A stretch of 36,628 nucleotides of DNA from Candidatus Ligilactobacillus faecavium (lineage in GTDB: Bacteria; Bacillota; Bacilli; Lactobacillales; Lactobacillaceae), in contig DWVG01000096.1 in NCBI GenBank assembly GCA_019120355.1, positions 1-36,628 of the forward strand, written 5' to 3'. Numbering within the stretch: the stretch's first letter is position 1; the number at the start of each line of letters is the position of its first letter. The position numbers were made by a program, and so were the translations under genes. This document shows positions 6,996-16,924 of the stretch, in pieces. The notes below the pieces were generated by a model that was given only the letters and a program-made list of their open reading frames with translations, did no database searches and was not told the origin of the DNA.

Positions 6996-8207
6996 CTAGA
7001 ACAAACCTGTAAACCTTACTCGACCTTTACCGCTAATTCCAGTCACGCTATCAAGATATAAAACGCCGGTACTGTCAACGTGATAAGTCATCGTCCCACC
7101 TGTGCCGTTCATATATACAGCTTGTGTAGAGCCGGCGTTATTTGATGAGGCAAAAACGCTGTTGTTAAACGTGGCTATCGGTTTACCTACATCAGATGTA
7201 TCCAGTGTCAAATCAAAGTGCATGATATAACATGGATAATCAACGCCCACACCAATATTTACCTTAGAGGCCCAAAGCCACCAATTCTTGTTCCACTGGC
7301 TCTGATCATTAGCGTTCTTCGTAGCATTCATTAGCATTCCTGAAAAGCCGGGGACTAAAACAGCATTTAAAATTTGATTTGCCTTGAAATCACCAAATGA
7401 AGTTGTATTCGGGAACGTAACTGTTCCCGTGGCGGTCAAATCACCAGTTCCGATAGTATTAACAACTAAGTTATCACCCTGCGCATTGTTTCCGAATGTG
7501 ATACCACCATTGAAATGCTGTTTAGCAGTCCAAGTATTCTCAGTATCTAGTTTCTTTTGCCATGCTGCATCCACATATTGTTGAGCTTTAGCAATATAGT
7601 TATTCATTAACTGTTCTAGTTGGTCCGCTGATGTATTTAAGTTGTTTAGCTTATCTGTTAAGGCGTTAATTTCTTGCTCTACTTTGTTCTTCCATTCGGT
7701 GTAATCACTATCGAATGGGTTAACCCCATTCTTAAAATCAGCAGCTAAAAGCGTTGCATTTTGTGTAACTTGGAAGAAACAATAGTGCGATGTAGCAAGA
7801 TTACCGCTTTCGTCCGTGATTTCAAATTGGAACTTATAAATTCCAGCTTCTTGAAATAAACCAAGTGGGAAAGTGAAGTCAATTAAACTTGAATTGGCTT
7901 GGTTTTCTGAACCGGTTACGTGGAATCGTTCGCCACTTGGGTATGCACCGTCAATGCTGATCGTTTTACCATTCAATTGCCACGGAACAGCATTGTTCAT
8001 GAACATAATCTTTAAATCCTTCCCACCTTCACCTGTACTGGCGTTAAACACCGTTCGCAAGTCAAAGAAGAATTTACCCGGTTTATCAACGTCCAAAATG
8101 ATATAAACCAGGCGGCCATTCTTGAATACGGCATTTTGTCCTTCTTGAATAACTTTTTGAACATAGCCAGTATCGATTAACGGTGTGATGTCTACGTCAT
8201 TATTCAT
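6996..8207 (-). CDS. Baseplate upper protein (BppU family)
   Basis: A 403-residue protein with a BppU-type N-terminal domain (about 1-165: 'PLIDTGYVQKVIQEGQNAV', 'GIYKFQFEITDESGNLATSHYCFFQV'), a coiled-coil neck (about 170-225) and a beta-rich C-terminal part. BppU connects the baseplate core to receptor-binding proteins in lactococcal and lactobacillus siphophages. The start codon overlaps the stop of the GH43-like gene, and it has a GGAGG ribosome-binding site. Confidence 0.82.
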   Translation of the reverse strand: MNNDVDITPLIDTGYVQKVIQEGQNAVFKNGRLVYIILDVDKPGKFFFDLRTVFNASTGEGGKDLKIMFMNNAVPWQLNGKTISIDGAYPSGERFHVTGSENQANSSLIDFTFPLGLFQEAGIYKFQFEITDESGNLATSHYCFFQVTQNATLLAADFKNGVNPFDSDYTEWKNKVEQEINALTDKLNNLNTSADQLEQLMNNYIAKAQQYVDAAWQKKLDTENTWTAKQHFNGGITFGNNAQGDNLVVNTIGTGDLTATGTVTFPNTTSFGDFKANQILNAVLVPGFSGMLMNATKNANDQSQWNKNWWLWASKVNIGVGVDYPCYIMHFDLTLDTSDVGKPIATFNNSVFASSNNAGSTQAVYMNGTGGTMTYHVDSTGVLYLDSVTGISGKGRVRFTGLF

Positions 8208-9457
8208 TAATTTTTGCCTCCTGTGATTTGATTGATTGCGTTGGTGATTAAATTCAAATCATCAGCAACCGCTTGCCAGTAGTTATTCCACATCGTTTTA
8301 TCAAAATATAAAACAGTGGGTATCACTGGCTTTTTATATTCATAATCAATAATGCCGGCCATTAATAGAATATCTTCCATTAAGGTCGGCATTAATTTGT
8401 CTAATAGATTTGCATTGTTTAAAAATTGAACCCTTGCATTTCGATTAAGCAGCGGTAATAGCTGCAAATCAAAACTTACATTGTACTCACTAAATAAGGG
8501 GTTCGTTTGTGCTAACTGATTAATACGATCAATCAGTTTTTGAATAACCGTAAAGTTATCCTGATTCGTCTGATTCAGCGTACCGGGATTTCCGTCCCAT
8601 AGTTCAATATCTATTGAAATTGGTTCTTGCGGAACATTATTATTACTACCACTTTCATTTGTCCCGATATATAACGGCGTGAAATGCCTCATAGTTACAT
8701 CAGCGTTGCATCTTTGCATGTTAGTCCAAGTAACTAAATCATCACTTTCTGCACGATATATATTACGTTTACTTTCATCATCTCCATAATTCCATGGGTC
8801 AGAATACAGGTAGTATTTGCCACCTACTTTAAGCATTTCAGGAGCTTCATCCCATGTAAAACCAGCATTATTAATCAGCTCTTTAATGTTCGTTTGAATC
8901 TCGTCATAAGGGCCAAGTACATTACTTGATTTAAACAAATGCAATTCCTGTGTTGGTGTACTTGTTTTTGAACACCAAAGATAATAGCTACCGTTAATAT
9001 AGTTGATATTAGGATCAATATATCCCCCACCAGCTTTTAAAATAATATCCATACGCGAACTATCGATTTGATATTTTTCTGGGTACATCTTAGAAGCATA
9101 TAACTTAAATTCTAAATAATCGACATCGGTTTCTGAGCCGCAATAAATGAACCACCATTGACCGCTATTATCTTGAAAGAACTCACTTGCCCATAGGTTT
9201 TTAAGCCCCATATCAGGACAATTAACTTGAGTAAAGTTTTCAAAATCTTTCGTGTGATTAATACATGTCCCGGTACACGTCCAAAATTCGCCATTGATAT
9301 AAGCAATATCTGTATCACGCCAGCCAAAATCATATGATTTCAAATCGTCCCAATTAACACCATCATTGCTACCCATCAAATGACTATAAACCGGTTGTGG
9401 GAAACCTACTGCATGGAATGGCATGCCAATATATTTATAATCTTTAAAACTCGCCAT
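8207..9457 (-). CDS. Tail-associated GH43-like beta-propeller glycosidase
   Basis: A 416-residue protein whose first 260 residues look like a five-bladed beta-propeller of the GH43/GH117-like type. It has repeated 'INGxxW' or 'GGKYYLY' blade strands, 'WRDTDIAYING' near the N-terminus (D48/D50), 'YIDPNINYINGSYYLW' (D148) and 'WDEAPEMLKVGGKYYLY' (E204), matching the base, pKa-modulator and acid pattern. The remaining 150 residues look like a tail-attachment region. No signal peptide is present. It sits between Tal and BppU, so it is probably a virion depolymerase for arabinose-, xylose- or galactose-type wall decorations. The substrate is unknown. It has a strong AAAGGAGG ribosome-binding site. 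Confidence 0.7.
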   Translation of the reverse strand: MASFKDYKYIGMPFHAVGFPQPVYSHLMGSNDGVNWDDLKSYDFGWRDTDIAYINGEFWTCTGTCINHTKDFENFTQVNCPDMGLKNLWASEFFQDNSGQWWFIYCGSETDVDYLEFKLYASKMYPEKYQIDSSRMDIILKAGGGYIDPNINYINGSYYLWCSKTSTPTQELHLFKSSNVLGPYDEIQTNIKELINNAGFTWDEAPEMLKVGGKYYLYSDPWNYGDDESKRNIYRAESDDLVTWTNMQRCNADVTMRHFTPLYIGTNESGSNNNVPQEPISIDIELWDGNPGTLNQTNQDNFTVIQKLIDRINQLAQTNPLFSEYNVSFDLQLLPLLNRNARVQFLNNANLLDKLMPTLMEDILLMAGIIDYEYKKPVIPTVLYFDKTMWNNYWQAVADDLNLITNAINQITGGKN

Positions 9458-9471
9458 AACGAACCTCCTTT

Positions 9472-10875
9472 CTAAATCAAATAATTAAAGTTTCCGTTAA
9501 CTGGACTCATTAACTCACTGACGGGGGTTCCTGATAAATCCGAAATACTTAGAATGTTAAATTCTCCGTCTGTTTGAACCACGTAATTAACGATGTAATT
9601 CTTATCGGATGAAATAATGAAATTCCCTGTTCTTTGACTTTTCGGTCGATATGGTTCGTCTAAGGTTCCCAAAGTTCTTTGAGATACCAGTTCTTGCATC
9701 GATAAGTCAACGTAAACTATTCCGCTTGAAAGTGAAAGAGTAATCGCTCCTGACAATTCTCCAGTATTAACCCTAATCGTTGAGGTTGTTCCTGAACTTT
9801 CTTCATTTCCTGAAACAATCGAACTAACATCGTTAACCAACTTGTTATGAGCTTGCTCTAGTTGAACCATGACCTGTGACGGATCAAGTTGTAAGTTACC
9901 AAATGTGATGACGTCTGCCGTTCCCGGTGTATCGCGGTAAATATCCAACTTACTAATCCGTGTCGTTATATCAATTCCCCAACGACTGCGGACAATACCA
10001 TAATTTCCAATTTCATAATTATTAGATAATCCGTCCGCATATTCCTTGAACTTATTGACGTTAGTTTGATACTGAACTAACGGGTAATCTTGGAGTTGAG
10101 CTTTCAATTCGCTTGTTAGCGTATTAACATCTGTACAACGATCATCTGAATACGGATTAGCTTCGATAATTCCAAATTGCTTATAGTTTGGACTGGTATA
10201 CGTTGTACTTACGGTTGGATTCCCGTTATCGTCCGTTTTGCCGGTCCCGTAAATTCGTGTTTTAATTGTGGTAAAATCAGACGTTTCTTGTAAGGCGTAA
10301 ACGTCGTCTTTATCGATACATACAAACTGATTTTCGCTACCAATCTGATTGTATAAATCAATATGGTAACCATGACACGACCACTCAACGTTGTAGTCCT
10401 TAACAACCGAATTAATAAACAAATCATAAGCTAGCGCATTGCCAAATGGCGAACCACCGTCAGAACCTTTTGCACCAAAATCATGATTAGCAAAATTACC
10501 GTGTAAAGAGTAGCTAAACTTTGTACCCTTAGTAATAAAACTCATAACCGAATCAAGCGACTGCGTGTTGTACATCACGTCTTTAATGTATGTATCGCTT
10601 AAATCAGTCAGGACTTGTAATGCGGTAATTTGTAATTGGTATAAATCTCCAAGCTCTTGACCAGTTTTCTGACTAATGCGATAAATCTCATTGTCTACTG
10701 GATCAATAAAGATTGAACGGGGTTGAATCATTTCAAAAGCAGATTCATTATCCGGCGTGTTTACCGTATTGAAATCAATCTGCGTCAATGTGTTTAATTG
10801 CTTAGTAATATGCAGGTTCTGAACCATTAACGGCTCTTGATGTCCCTGAATATCTTGAACGATTAACATTGTCAT
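9472..10875 (-). CDS. Phage tail protein / Tal-like endopeptidase N-domain (Prophage_tail family)
   Basis: A 467-residue tail-tip protein of the gp18/Tal class that follows Dit in siphophages and forms the baseplate hub. 'LYQLQITALQVLTDLSDTYI' and 'YNVEWSCHGYHIDLYNQIG' resemble the Prophage_tail family. It is shorter than Tal proteins with a C-terminal peptidase, and no catalytic peptidase domain is recognisable. The start overlaps the Dit stop. Confidence 0.75.
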   Translation of the reverse strand: MTMLIVQDIQGHQEPLMVQNLHITKQLNTLTQIDFNTVNTPDNESAFEMIQPRSIFIDPVDNEIYRISQKTGQELGDLYQLQITALQVLTDLSDTYIKDVMYNTQSLDSVMSFITKGTKFSYSLHGNFANHDFGAKGSDGGSPFGNALAYDLFINSVVKDYNVEWSCHGYHIDLYNQIGSENQFVCIDKDDVYALQETSDFTTIKTRIYGTGKTDDNGNPTVSTTYTSPNYKQFGIIEANPYSDDRCTDVNTLTSELKAQLQDYPLVQYQTNVNKFKEYADGLSNNYEIGNYGIVRSRWGIDITTRISKLDIYRDTPGTADVITFGNLQLDPSQVMVQLEQAHNKLVNDVSSIVSGNEESSGTTSTIRVNTGELSGAITLSLSSGIVYVDLSMQELVSQRTLGTLDEPYRPKSQRTGNFIISSDKNYIVNYVVQTDGEFNILSISDLSGTPVSELMSPVNGNFNYLI

Positions 10876-11690
10876 TAGTAATAGAACCTCGTTTCAAATG
10901 AAATATTGAAGTCACTTGCATTTTGGACTTGGATTTTATTTTCACCCACAGCGAAATCAAGGTAAGCGTGGTTAGTATTCGCAAACAGATTTGAACCATC
11001 ATAAACAGGCTTCATTCCTGTAATATCTAGTTCTTTATCCGATGTGATTTGCGAATTTAATTGCCACGTTTGGTTTGTCGTATCATTCTTAATGATTAAG
11101 TTATTAGCATTCCCTTTGAACTTAATCAGAACCGGTCGGCTATCGGCTTTTAGTGGGATATTACCTAAATTCCAAAAACTAAAACTATTGCTGTTAAAGC
11201 TGTATTTCAGTGGCGTATTAGGTGCGTTCTCGCCGTAACCCCAAGAACTTAAATCATTAACAAATGAATCATCAGACGTCATTCCAACTGTTTCCCCGCA
11301 ACCATCAACCATTAATAGATTGATCGTTACATTTTGAGAAAAATAAAAGTTGTTCAAGCGCTTAATATCAAAGCCTTGAGCAACTACTTTGTATCTGATA
11401 TATGGAATGCGACTATTAATCACGTAAAATGGTTCAAAGCTCGAAAATACTTTTCGCAGCTTAACAACCTGCAATTCGTAATCTTCAAAATCATGCGCTC
11501 GAACCATTAGAGTAAGCGGAATTGTTGCTTGCTGAATAGTCGTTTGTGAAAGAATCGGCTTGTCATCATAAATCTGTTGGAAAGATTGATTGTAAGCCAA
11601 TTGTGGCGGGTCAAAGCTGATTACCTTAAAATCGCAATCGTCCAAGTCGTATGACGTTCCGTCTGATTGCTGAACAATAATACTAGGCAA
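10875..11690 (-). CDS. Distal tail protein (Dit)
   Basis: A 271-residue siphovirus tail component linking tail tube and baseplate. 'YDLDDCDFKVISFDPPQL' and 'EDYELQVVKLRKVFSSFEPFYVINSRIPYIRYKV' fit the N-terminal Dit ring domain, followed by a galectin-like C-terminal domain. The start chosen is TTG at 11690, preceded by GGGAGG with 8-nt spacing and overlapping the tape-measure stop by 8 nt. Reading from an upstream ATG at 11792 would add 34 residues inside the tape-measure gene with no ribosome-binding site. Confidence 0.8.
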   Translation of the reverse strand: MPSIIVQQSDGTSYDLDDCDFKVISFDPPQLAYNQSFQQIYDDKPILSQTTIQQATIPLTLMVRAHDFEDYELQVVKLRKVFSSFEPFYVINSRIPYIRYKVVAQGFDIKRLNNFYFSQNVTINLLMVDGCGETVGMTSDDSFVNDLSSWGYGENAPNTPLKYSFNSNSFSFWNLGNIPLKADSRPVLIKFKGNANNLIIKNDTTNQTWQLNSQITSDKELDITGMKPVYDGSNLFANTNHAYLDFAVGENKIQVQNASDFNISFETRFYY

Positions 11691-14600
11691 AAGCTCCACC
11701 TCCCTTTCTTGCTTGAATACGAATATCTGACGCTTGCAACATTTTCTGATATGGATATGACACATTGGCGATTGTGCGCCCGTCCAATTCAACCGAAATA
11801 TTAATTGGTCGATTGTCTTGAACAGATGAAGCCACCGCTGGATTTGATGACGTATAAGCGTTACTAATTTGCGTTACGTTAGGAATCATTGACCCGTTAG
11901 ATTGCCGTGCCATGTTCATTCCTGAAATAGCCTTGGCAATTTCTGAATTAGGATCATAAGCCGCTCTTTCTTCTGCTGCTTTCCTAAGTAACTCATCAGC
12001 GCTTGCACGTTGTGGGTTAATAACGTATTCTCGATTATTTTCAGCTATCCAAGCCTTTTGCTTATAATCAACGATTCCGCCATTGTCCCAACCATGACCA
12101 TTACCAATGTTTCCCCAACCACCTTCGCCACCGTGGTCAAGGCAGTAAATGGCCGCCATTAATTGGTCTAACCCTGAATAAATATTTGTGTGTCCTGGTC
12201 TACTCCAAGCAGCAAACGTACTTGGAACGAATTGAAGTAAACCTTGCGCAGGAGTTCCCCGCAAGTTGTTAATATCGCCAATATTTCCTTGGTGAGCATT
12301 AGGATTCCCACCAGATTCAGTAGCGATTTGTCTAAGCAACTTTTCAATTTTCCAGTCAGGCGGGTTATCTTGGCCTAAATTCTTAAAGGCTTCAATAATG
12401 ACCGGACGCCAACGAGCTACACCAGCACCGCCGGGGTTATTAGCTGCACCATAACTAACACCATTCCCGCTACCTGATTCCATTTGTTCCTTGAAATCTT
12501 TAGCCAGTTTCTTAACCCAATTAATACCCCATTTAGCAAATGCGCTTGGAGCATGCTTGATTAATTCTTCGGGGAATACCGCTTTGGCTGATAACTTACC
12601 AATTTTATTAGTGAAAATTTTTTCCAAGAATTCCAATGGGTGGGCAATAATATCGGTAATATCTTCAAAAATATCGTGTGCCTTGTCGAAAATCTTTTCA
12701 AACAGGTTCTTATCTTTGGTCCCGTCTTTAAATGCTGGAATTCCCATCATATCAGCTAACATTCTACTGTTTTTACCGTCTAAAACTTGTGTTCCTTCGG
12801 GTAAGAACGTCATAAAGTCACGCTGTTCTGGGAATGCACCAATTTTTCCGTCAGGAGTAGCAAACATTTCGCGGTAGTCGTCATCTCCGCTATCGTTTAC
12901 CATTGCAAAAGTTCCACCTGAACCAACAGTCCCACCAGTTGCAAAGTGTGAGAGTTCAGGAATAGTTGGTGCTTTAATTTTGTCGCCACCAAACTTGTCA
13001 ATTACCCAGTTAACACCGTCAGTAACCTTGCTAATCATGTCATTAATCGGCTTGATTACGTTGTTGACAATATCAACGGCGTGGTTTCCGATAGACCGAA
13101 CACATGAACCGACCTTTTCCGTGATGTCGTCCCAAATCTTGTGCCAAGTATTCCGAATATCGGTTAACTTACCATTCGTCATATCGTCCAACTTGTTGTA
13201 CATATCTTTAAACAAGCTTTTAGCGGTTGAAACAAGGCCATTTGTTACTCTCTTTAAATCGCCGTTTAAATCGCTCCAGTTTCCTGAAACGAGGTCATGC
13301 CACGTTTTTGTATAATCTTGGATAGTTTTATATCCGTTCTTAAACGTGGTACTAGATACTCCCATGGTGTCTCTAACCTTAGAAATTACTTGATTGTGAA
13401 GCTTACTGTGGGAATTAACAACCGCTTTGACACCGTTTGAAATGTCATGCGTCATGTTTTTCCAACCTGTGCTGACTTTCTTGCCGGCTTGGTTCATCAT
13501 ATCGTTAAAACGTTTCGTCACATCACTAGCCATGCTTTTAACGTTTTTACCAATATCCGTCCCCATTTTCTTCACTTGGTTTACTGTGCTAGTACACCAA
13601 CGACCAAATTTAGTATCTTTAACCAAATTTCCAATCGCTTTGGTAATCAAACCGAACGGGCTTGTTTTGGCAAAGAACTTACCAAGTGTTCCAAAATCAG
13701 AAGTGATCTTTGAGCAGAATTGCTTAAAAGTGATATTGCCTTTAAGTAAATCGCTGATTGATTTTCCAATATCTTGAAACGCCTTGGCAGGTTTGCTTTG
13801 AGTAACACCCTTAACCATGCTTTGAGCGTCTTTAACAATTCCTGATACAAACTTGCCAAAATCTTTTTGCCATTTGGTTTGTCCTTTAAAGAAGTCACCA
13901 ATTGCTTTGAACGCTTGGCCAAAGAACTTACCCACGTTTTCGGCAACCTGCTTAGCGCCTTTAACAATACCATCAACGAACGCTTTGAATTTTGGATTAT
14001 TTTTGTACAAGCCTACAAAAGCAACGGTTAAACCGGCGATAGCCGCTACGGCAATTCCGATAGGCCCACCTAACATTGCAAATGTCGCTTTTAATCCATC
14101 TACAATTCCTGTGACTTCTTTTGCTTTAGCAACAAAGGAAGTCAATCCAATAATAAAACCGCTTATTTTCTTAGTAACAAAGATACTTGCTAAAATCGTT
14201 CCAATATCCTTAAGAGCCTGCTTATGACTAGCGATTTCCTTCAAAGCATTAGAAACATTTTTTAATGGATCACTAGACTTTCCCGCATTACCGCTTAGCG
14301 AATTAAATGCACTGGCAATTCCTGAAATAACGCTCTTAAACGTGTCCCAAACAGAGCCGCCGATTGTACCAGTAATTGAAGCAATGCTCTTAATTACTCC
14401 CATGATGTCGTCTTTGTGTTCTGAAACGTACAGAATAACCTTTGAAACACCACTCATAACATTGGCGAATGCCTGACTAATCATATTGGCATATTGTTGC
14501 ATGCTTTTATCATCGGTGATCTGTTGAATTGCAGCTAATGTTGACTTGCTCATATTGAATGAAGATTTCATAATATCCCCGCTCAACATGCTGAATTGAG

Positions 14601-15855
14601 ATTTCAAGTGCATGCTCATACCTTGAAATGATGTCATCGCTTCGGACTGTGAACTTTTATATTTCGTTCCCAATTCGTCCATGGCTTTCGTAAATACATC
14701 AGCCGTCAATTTACCCTGTGCAGATAATTGATACAGCTGTTGCATTGATTTCCCAGTTGCCTTTTGCAAAGCTTCACCAAACATTGGGAAACGGTTAATC
14801 ATGACTTGCATATCTTCCGCATTAGCTTTCCCACCGGCTTCAATTTTTGCAAATTGTTCCGCTGCTTCGGCTAAAGCGTCATTTGATACGTGCAACGTAC
14901 TACCTAAATTAACGAAATCTTGAGTCCATTGCTTAGTTTCCTGGGCGTTTGAATGAACGTGATAAAACGATTGCGCCATTTTGTCTAAACATTCGCTAGA
15001 ATAGATAGACTTTTGCGCAAAGTCATTAATCATCGAAACCATGTTTTTACCGTCTTGCGGTGCCTCACGGGTAAGGTTTTCCCAGTTGATCTTCATGGTA
15101 TCTTGCTGAACGTTGTATTCTTCCCCAGCTTGCGTCATTGCATGTAAACCGTTAGTGATTGCAGAAATACCGCTTTGTACAAGACCTCCAACAAACGTAC
15201 CCATCATCACATCACGCAAGGTGTGTGTCTTTTCACTCGCTTGGCTGACCGATGACGTATAGCGTCTAACTGGTTCGGTTGCTTCATCATTGACTTTTAA
15301 CGTTGTCGCCTTTTCCTTTGGAATCTTGCGCAACGTCTCTTCAAAATCAATTGCTTTACCGTCACGAACATCGGCAATTAATTCTGTTTTAATTGATTTT
15401 GGAATTTTATCAAGGATCTTTTCAAAGTTGATAATTCCGGCGTCGTTTGCCTGCGCGATAATTTCAGACTTAACCGATTTCGGAATCTTATCTAAAGCTT
15501 TGTCGCTTTGCTCTGCTTTTTCAAGCAGGTTGGCCGCGTCTGCTTTAATCTTGGCAGACACTTTCTTATTGCCGATTGAGTCAAGCTGTTCTTTGCTTTC
15601 TTCGGCCTTGTCTTTTAACTGCTCATCGTTTGCGCCAATCTTCGGCTCTGCTTTTTTGCCGTTGATGTCGTTGATTGCGTCCTTAACCGTTCCTTTAGCG
15701 TCATTCATTGCATTTTCAAATTTTTCAGAAATCTGATCGGCGCTGACATTTGCACCAATATTCTTCAGATTATCCGTTAACCATTGAATGTCTGATTGAA
15801 TGCCGTCTTTACGCAAGGACAGGTCAATTACGACTTGGCCGTCACTGTCTGCCAT
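11683..15855 (-). CDS. Tail tape measure protein with lytic transglycosylase domain
   Basis: A 1390-residue tape measure that sets tail length and is injected first. The N-terminus is a long helical region with a tandem 27-residue unit ('LDKIPKS' at 121 and 148, 'LRKIPKE' at 175). A conserved TMP segment follows (about 205-440), then hydrophobic stretches near 600-680 and many short helical repeats. Near the C-terminus is an SLT/lysozyme-like domain (about residues 1205-1320): 'LRQIATESGGNPNAHQGN' carries the catalytic Glu and 'GTPAQGLLQFVPSTFAAW' the substrate groove, so it probably opens peptidoglycan during DNA entry. It has an AAAGGAGGAT ribosome-binding site. Confidence 0.93.
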   Translation of the reverse strand: MADSDGQVVIDLSLRKDGIQSDIQWLTDNLKNIGANVSADQISEKFENAMNDAKGTVKDAINDINGKKAEPKIGANDEQLKDKAEESKEQLDSIGNKKVSAKIKADAANLLEKAEQSDKALDKIPKSVKSEIIAQANDAGIINFEKILDKIPKSIKTELIADVRDGKAIDFEETLRKIPKEKATTLKVNDEATEPVRRYTSSVSQASEKTHTLRDVMMGTFVGGLVQSGISAITNGLHAMTQAGEEYNVQQDTMKINWENLTREAPQDGKNMVSMINDFAQKSIYSSECLDKMAQSFYHVHSNAQETKQWTQDFVNLGSTLHVSNDALAEAAEQFAKIEAGGKANAEDMQVMINRFPMFGEALQKATGKSMQQLYQLSAQGKLTADVFTKAMDELGTKYKSSQSEAMTSFQGMSMHLKSQFSMLSGDIMKSSFNMSKSTLAAIQQITDDKSMQQYANMISQAFANVMSGVSKVILYVSEHKDDIMGVIKSIASITGTIGGSVWDTFKSVISGIASAFNSLSGNAGKSSDPLKNVSNALKEIASHKQALKDIGTILASIFVTKKISGFIIGLTSFVAKAKEVTGIVDGLKATFAMLGGPIGIAVAAIAGLTVAFVGLYKNNPKFKAFVDGIVKGAKQVAENVGKFFGQAFKAIGDFFKGQTKWQKDFGKFVSGIVKDAQSMVKGVTQSKPAKAFQDIGKSISDLLKGNITFKQFCSKITSDFGTLGKFFAKTSPFGLITKAIGNLVKDTKFGRWCTSTVNQVKKMGTDIGKNVKSMASDVTKRFNDMMNQAGKKVSTGWKNMTHDISNGVKAVVNSHSKLHNQVISKVRDTMGVSSTTFKNGYKTIQDYTKTWHDLVSGNWSDLNGDLKRVTNGLVSTAKSLFKDMYNKLDDMTNGKLTDIRNTWHKIWDDITEKVGSCVRSIGNHAVDIVNNVIKPINDMISKVTDGVNWVIDKFGGDKIKAPTIPELSHFATGGTVGSGGTFAMVNDSGDDDYREMFATPDGKIGAFPEQRDFMTFLPEGTQVLDGKNSRMLADMMGIPAFKDGTKDKNLFEKIFDKAHDIFEDITDIIAHPLEFLEKIFTNKIGKLSAKAVFPEELIKHAPSAFAKWGINWVKKLAKDFKEQMESGSGNGVSYGAANNPGGAGVARWRPVIIEAFKNLGQDNPPDWKIEKLLRQIATESGGNPNAHQGNIGDINNLRGTPAQGLLQFVPSTFAAWSRPGHTNIYSGLDQLMAAIYCLDHGGEGGWGNIGNGHGWDNGGIVDYKQKAWIAENNREYVINPQRASADELLRKAAEERAAYDPNSEIAKAISGMNMARQSNGSMIPNVTQISNAYTSSNPAVASSVQDNRPINISVELDGRTIANVSYPYQKMLQASDIRIQARKGGGAFA

Positions 15856-15858
15856 ATT

Positions 15859-16473
15859 TTATCCTCCTTTCCGAACAGAATTTGCTTTCAACATTCCAAA
15901 CACGCTCGTCATATCTTGCTCAACGTTTTCGGCCGTATCTTTTTCATCAAGCATGTAGTATGTTTGAAGTTCCATGATACGTTCTAGTTGTTCGCCTTCC
16001 ATGTTTGACGTATCTGTTTGTCTGATCCGGACAATTCGCATAAGTGGACTGTCTTCGGATAAATTGTTGAAAAGTGCTTGAAATTTCTCCCACCGCATAC
16101 CCGGGCACTCCAGCAAGTCAATGTTGTAGTCATACAAAAAGGACGCATAGATTGCTTCTGCGTCCTTGGTATATGAGAAATATTTGTGATTAACATTGTG
16201 CTTTGTGTCCTCTAGCACTTTATTATTGCCGTACGGCCGTTCTGTGATTATTTGAGCAACGTAATTGACTAATCTAGCCTTTTCATTAACTGAAACCGGG
16301 ACATCGCCAACAAACAACGAAAAAGCATTGATGACTTTGTCGTATTCGGTCAAATCATCATCTTCCAGCATTTCATACCATGTCAACACAGTTTGAAAAT
16401 CCAATCTTAACTTGTATGTTTTGCCATCTGACAATTTAACCCGATCTTCAAAGCCTTTTGTCAGCGATAGCAT
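15859..16473 (-). CDS. Bacteriophage Gp15 family protein (tail assembly)
   Basis: A 204-residue protein with the Gp15 signature near the start ('YKLRLDFQTVLTWYEML', 'DLTEYDKVINAFSLFVGD') and the 'LFNNLSEDSPLMRIVRIRQ' helix. It occupies the slot just before the tape measure, where the gpG/gpT-type assembly chaperones sit. Together with the preceding gene it probably coats the tape measure during tail assembly. The ribosome-binding site is weak (GGAAGAAG), suggesting coupling to the upstream gene 2 nt away. Confidence 0.8.
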   Translation of the reverse strand: MLSLTKGFEDRVKLSDGKTYKLRLDFQTVLTWYEMLEDDDLTEYDKVINAFSLFVGDVPVSVNEKARLVNYVAQIITERPYGNNKVLEDTKHNVNHKYFSYTKDAEAIYASFLYDYNIDLLECPGMRWEKFQALFNNLSEDSPLMRIVRIRQTDTSNMEGEQLERIMELQTYYMLDEKDTAENVEQDMTSVFGMLKANSVRKGG

Positions 16474-16475
16474 GA

Positions 16476-16904
16476 TTAGACTTCTTCCGGTTTCTTATGG
16501 TACTTGTTGTGCATTTCGGCGTTTTTAGCGTATAACTCATCAGTTACATCATTCATGACTTGAGCCATAACAATTGTTGAGTTACCTACTGCCTTATAAA
16601 TCGCATTTCCCGCACCACGACCAAAAATCGCATTCGCTAATTCCACGTAATCTTCCTTAGCGTTTGCCACGGTATCAACCGCGCTATCTACTAATTGATC
16701 GATTTGTTTATTTGTTAAATCGTTATCTGAAAGTTTTTCAAAATTACGACTTGAAACAAACCCGTCTTTGATTTGTTTCTTGCCTGCTGCGATGATCTTA
16801 TCCAATGTTTTATCATTAGCAACCGCAGAAAATTCCTTATCTCCGCACTTAACTACCACTTTATTTTGCTTATACTTTTCACCAGTTAAATCAATTACTG
16901 TCAT
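16476..16904 (-). CDS. Tail assembly chaperone-like protein
   Basis: A 142-residue, mostly helical protein between the major tail protein and Gp15, the position of tail assembly chaperone gpG. 'YVELANAIFGRGAGNAIYKAVGNSTIVMAQVMNDV' resembles homologues in Lactobacillus phages. Many siphophages join the two chaperone genes by a -1 frameshift. Here the ORFs are separated by only 2 nt and I found no clear slippery heptamer at the end. It has an AAGGAGTGATT ribosome-binding site. Confidence 0.65.
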   Translation of the reverse strand: MTVIDLTGEKYKQNKVVVKCGDKEFSAVANDKTLDKIIAAGKKQIKDGFVSSRNFEKLSDNDLTNKQIDQLVDSAVDTVANAKEDYVELANAIFGRGAGNAIYKAVGNSTIVMAQVMNDVTDELYAKNAEMHNKYHKKPEEV

Positions 16905-16924
16905 GAATAATCACTCCTTAATTA

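Noticed and set aside
13427-13777. Plus-strand ORFs of more than 100 codons opposite the tape-measure gene (also 13853-14227, 15290-15736, 12491-12877)
   Set aside because: They are mirror frames of a strongly coding gene, lack ribosome-binding sites and have no sensible domains.
16470-16480. Programmed -1 frameshift joining the two tail assembly genes
   Set aside because: The ORFs abut with a 2-nt gap and no clear slippery heptamer was found, so separate proteins are the simpler reading.
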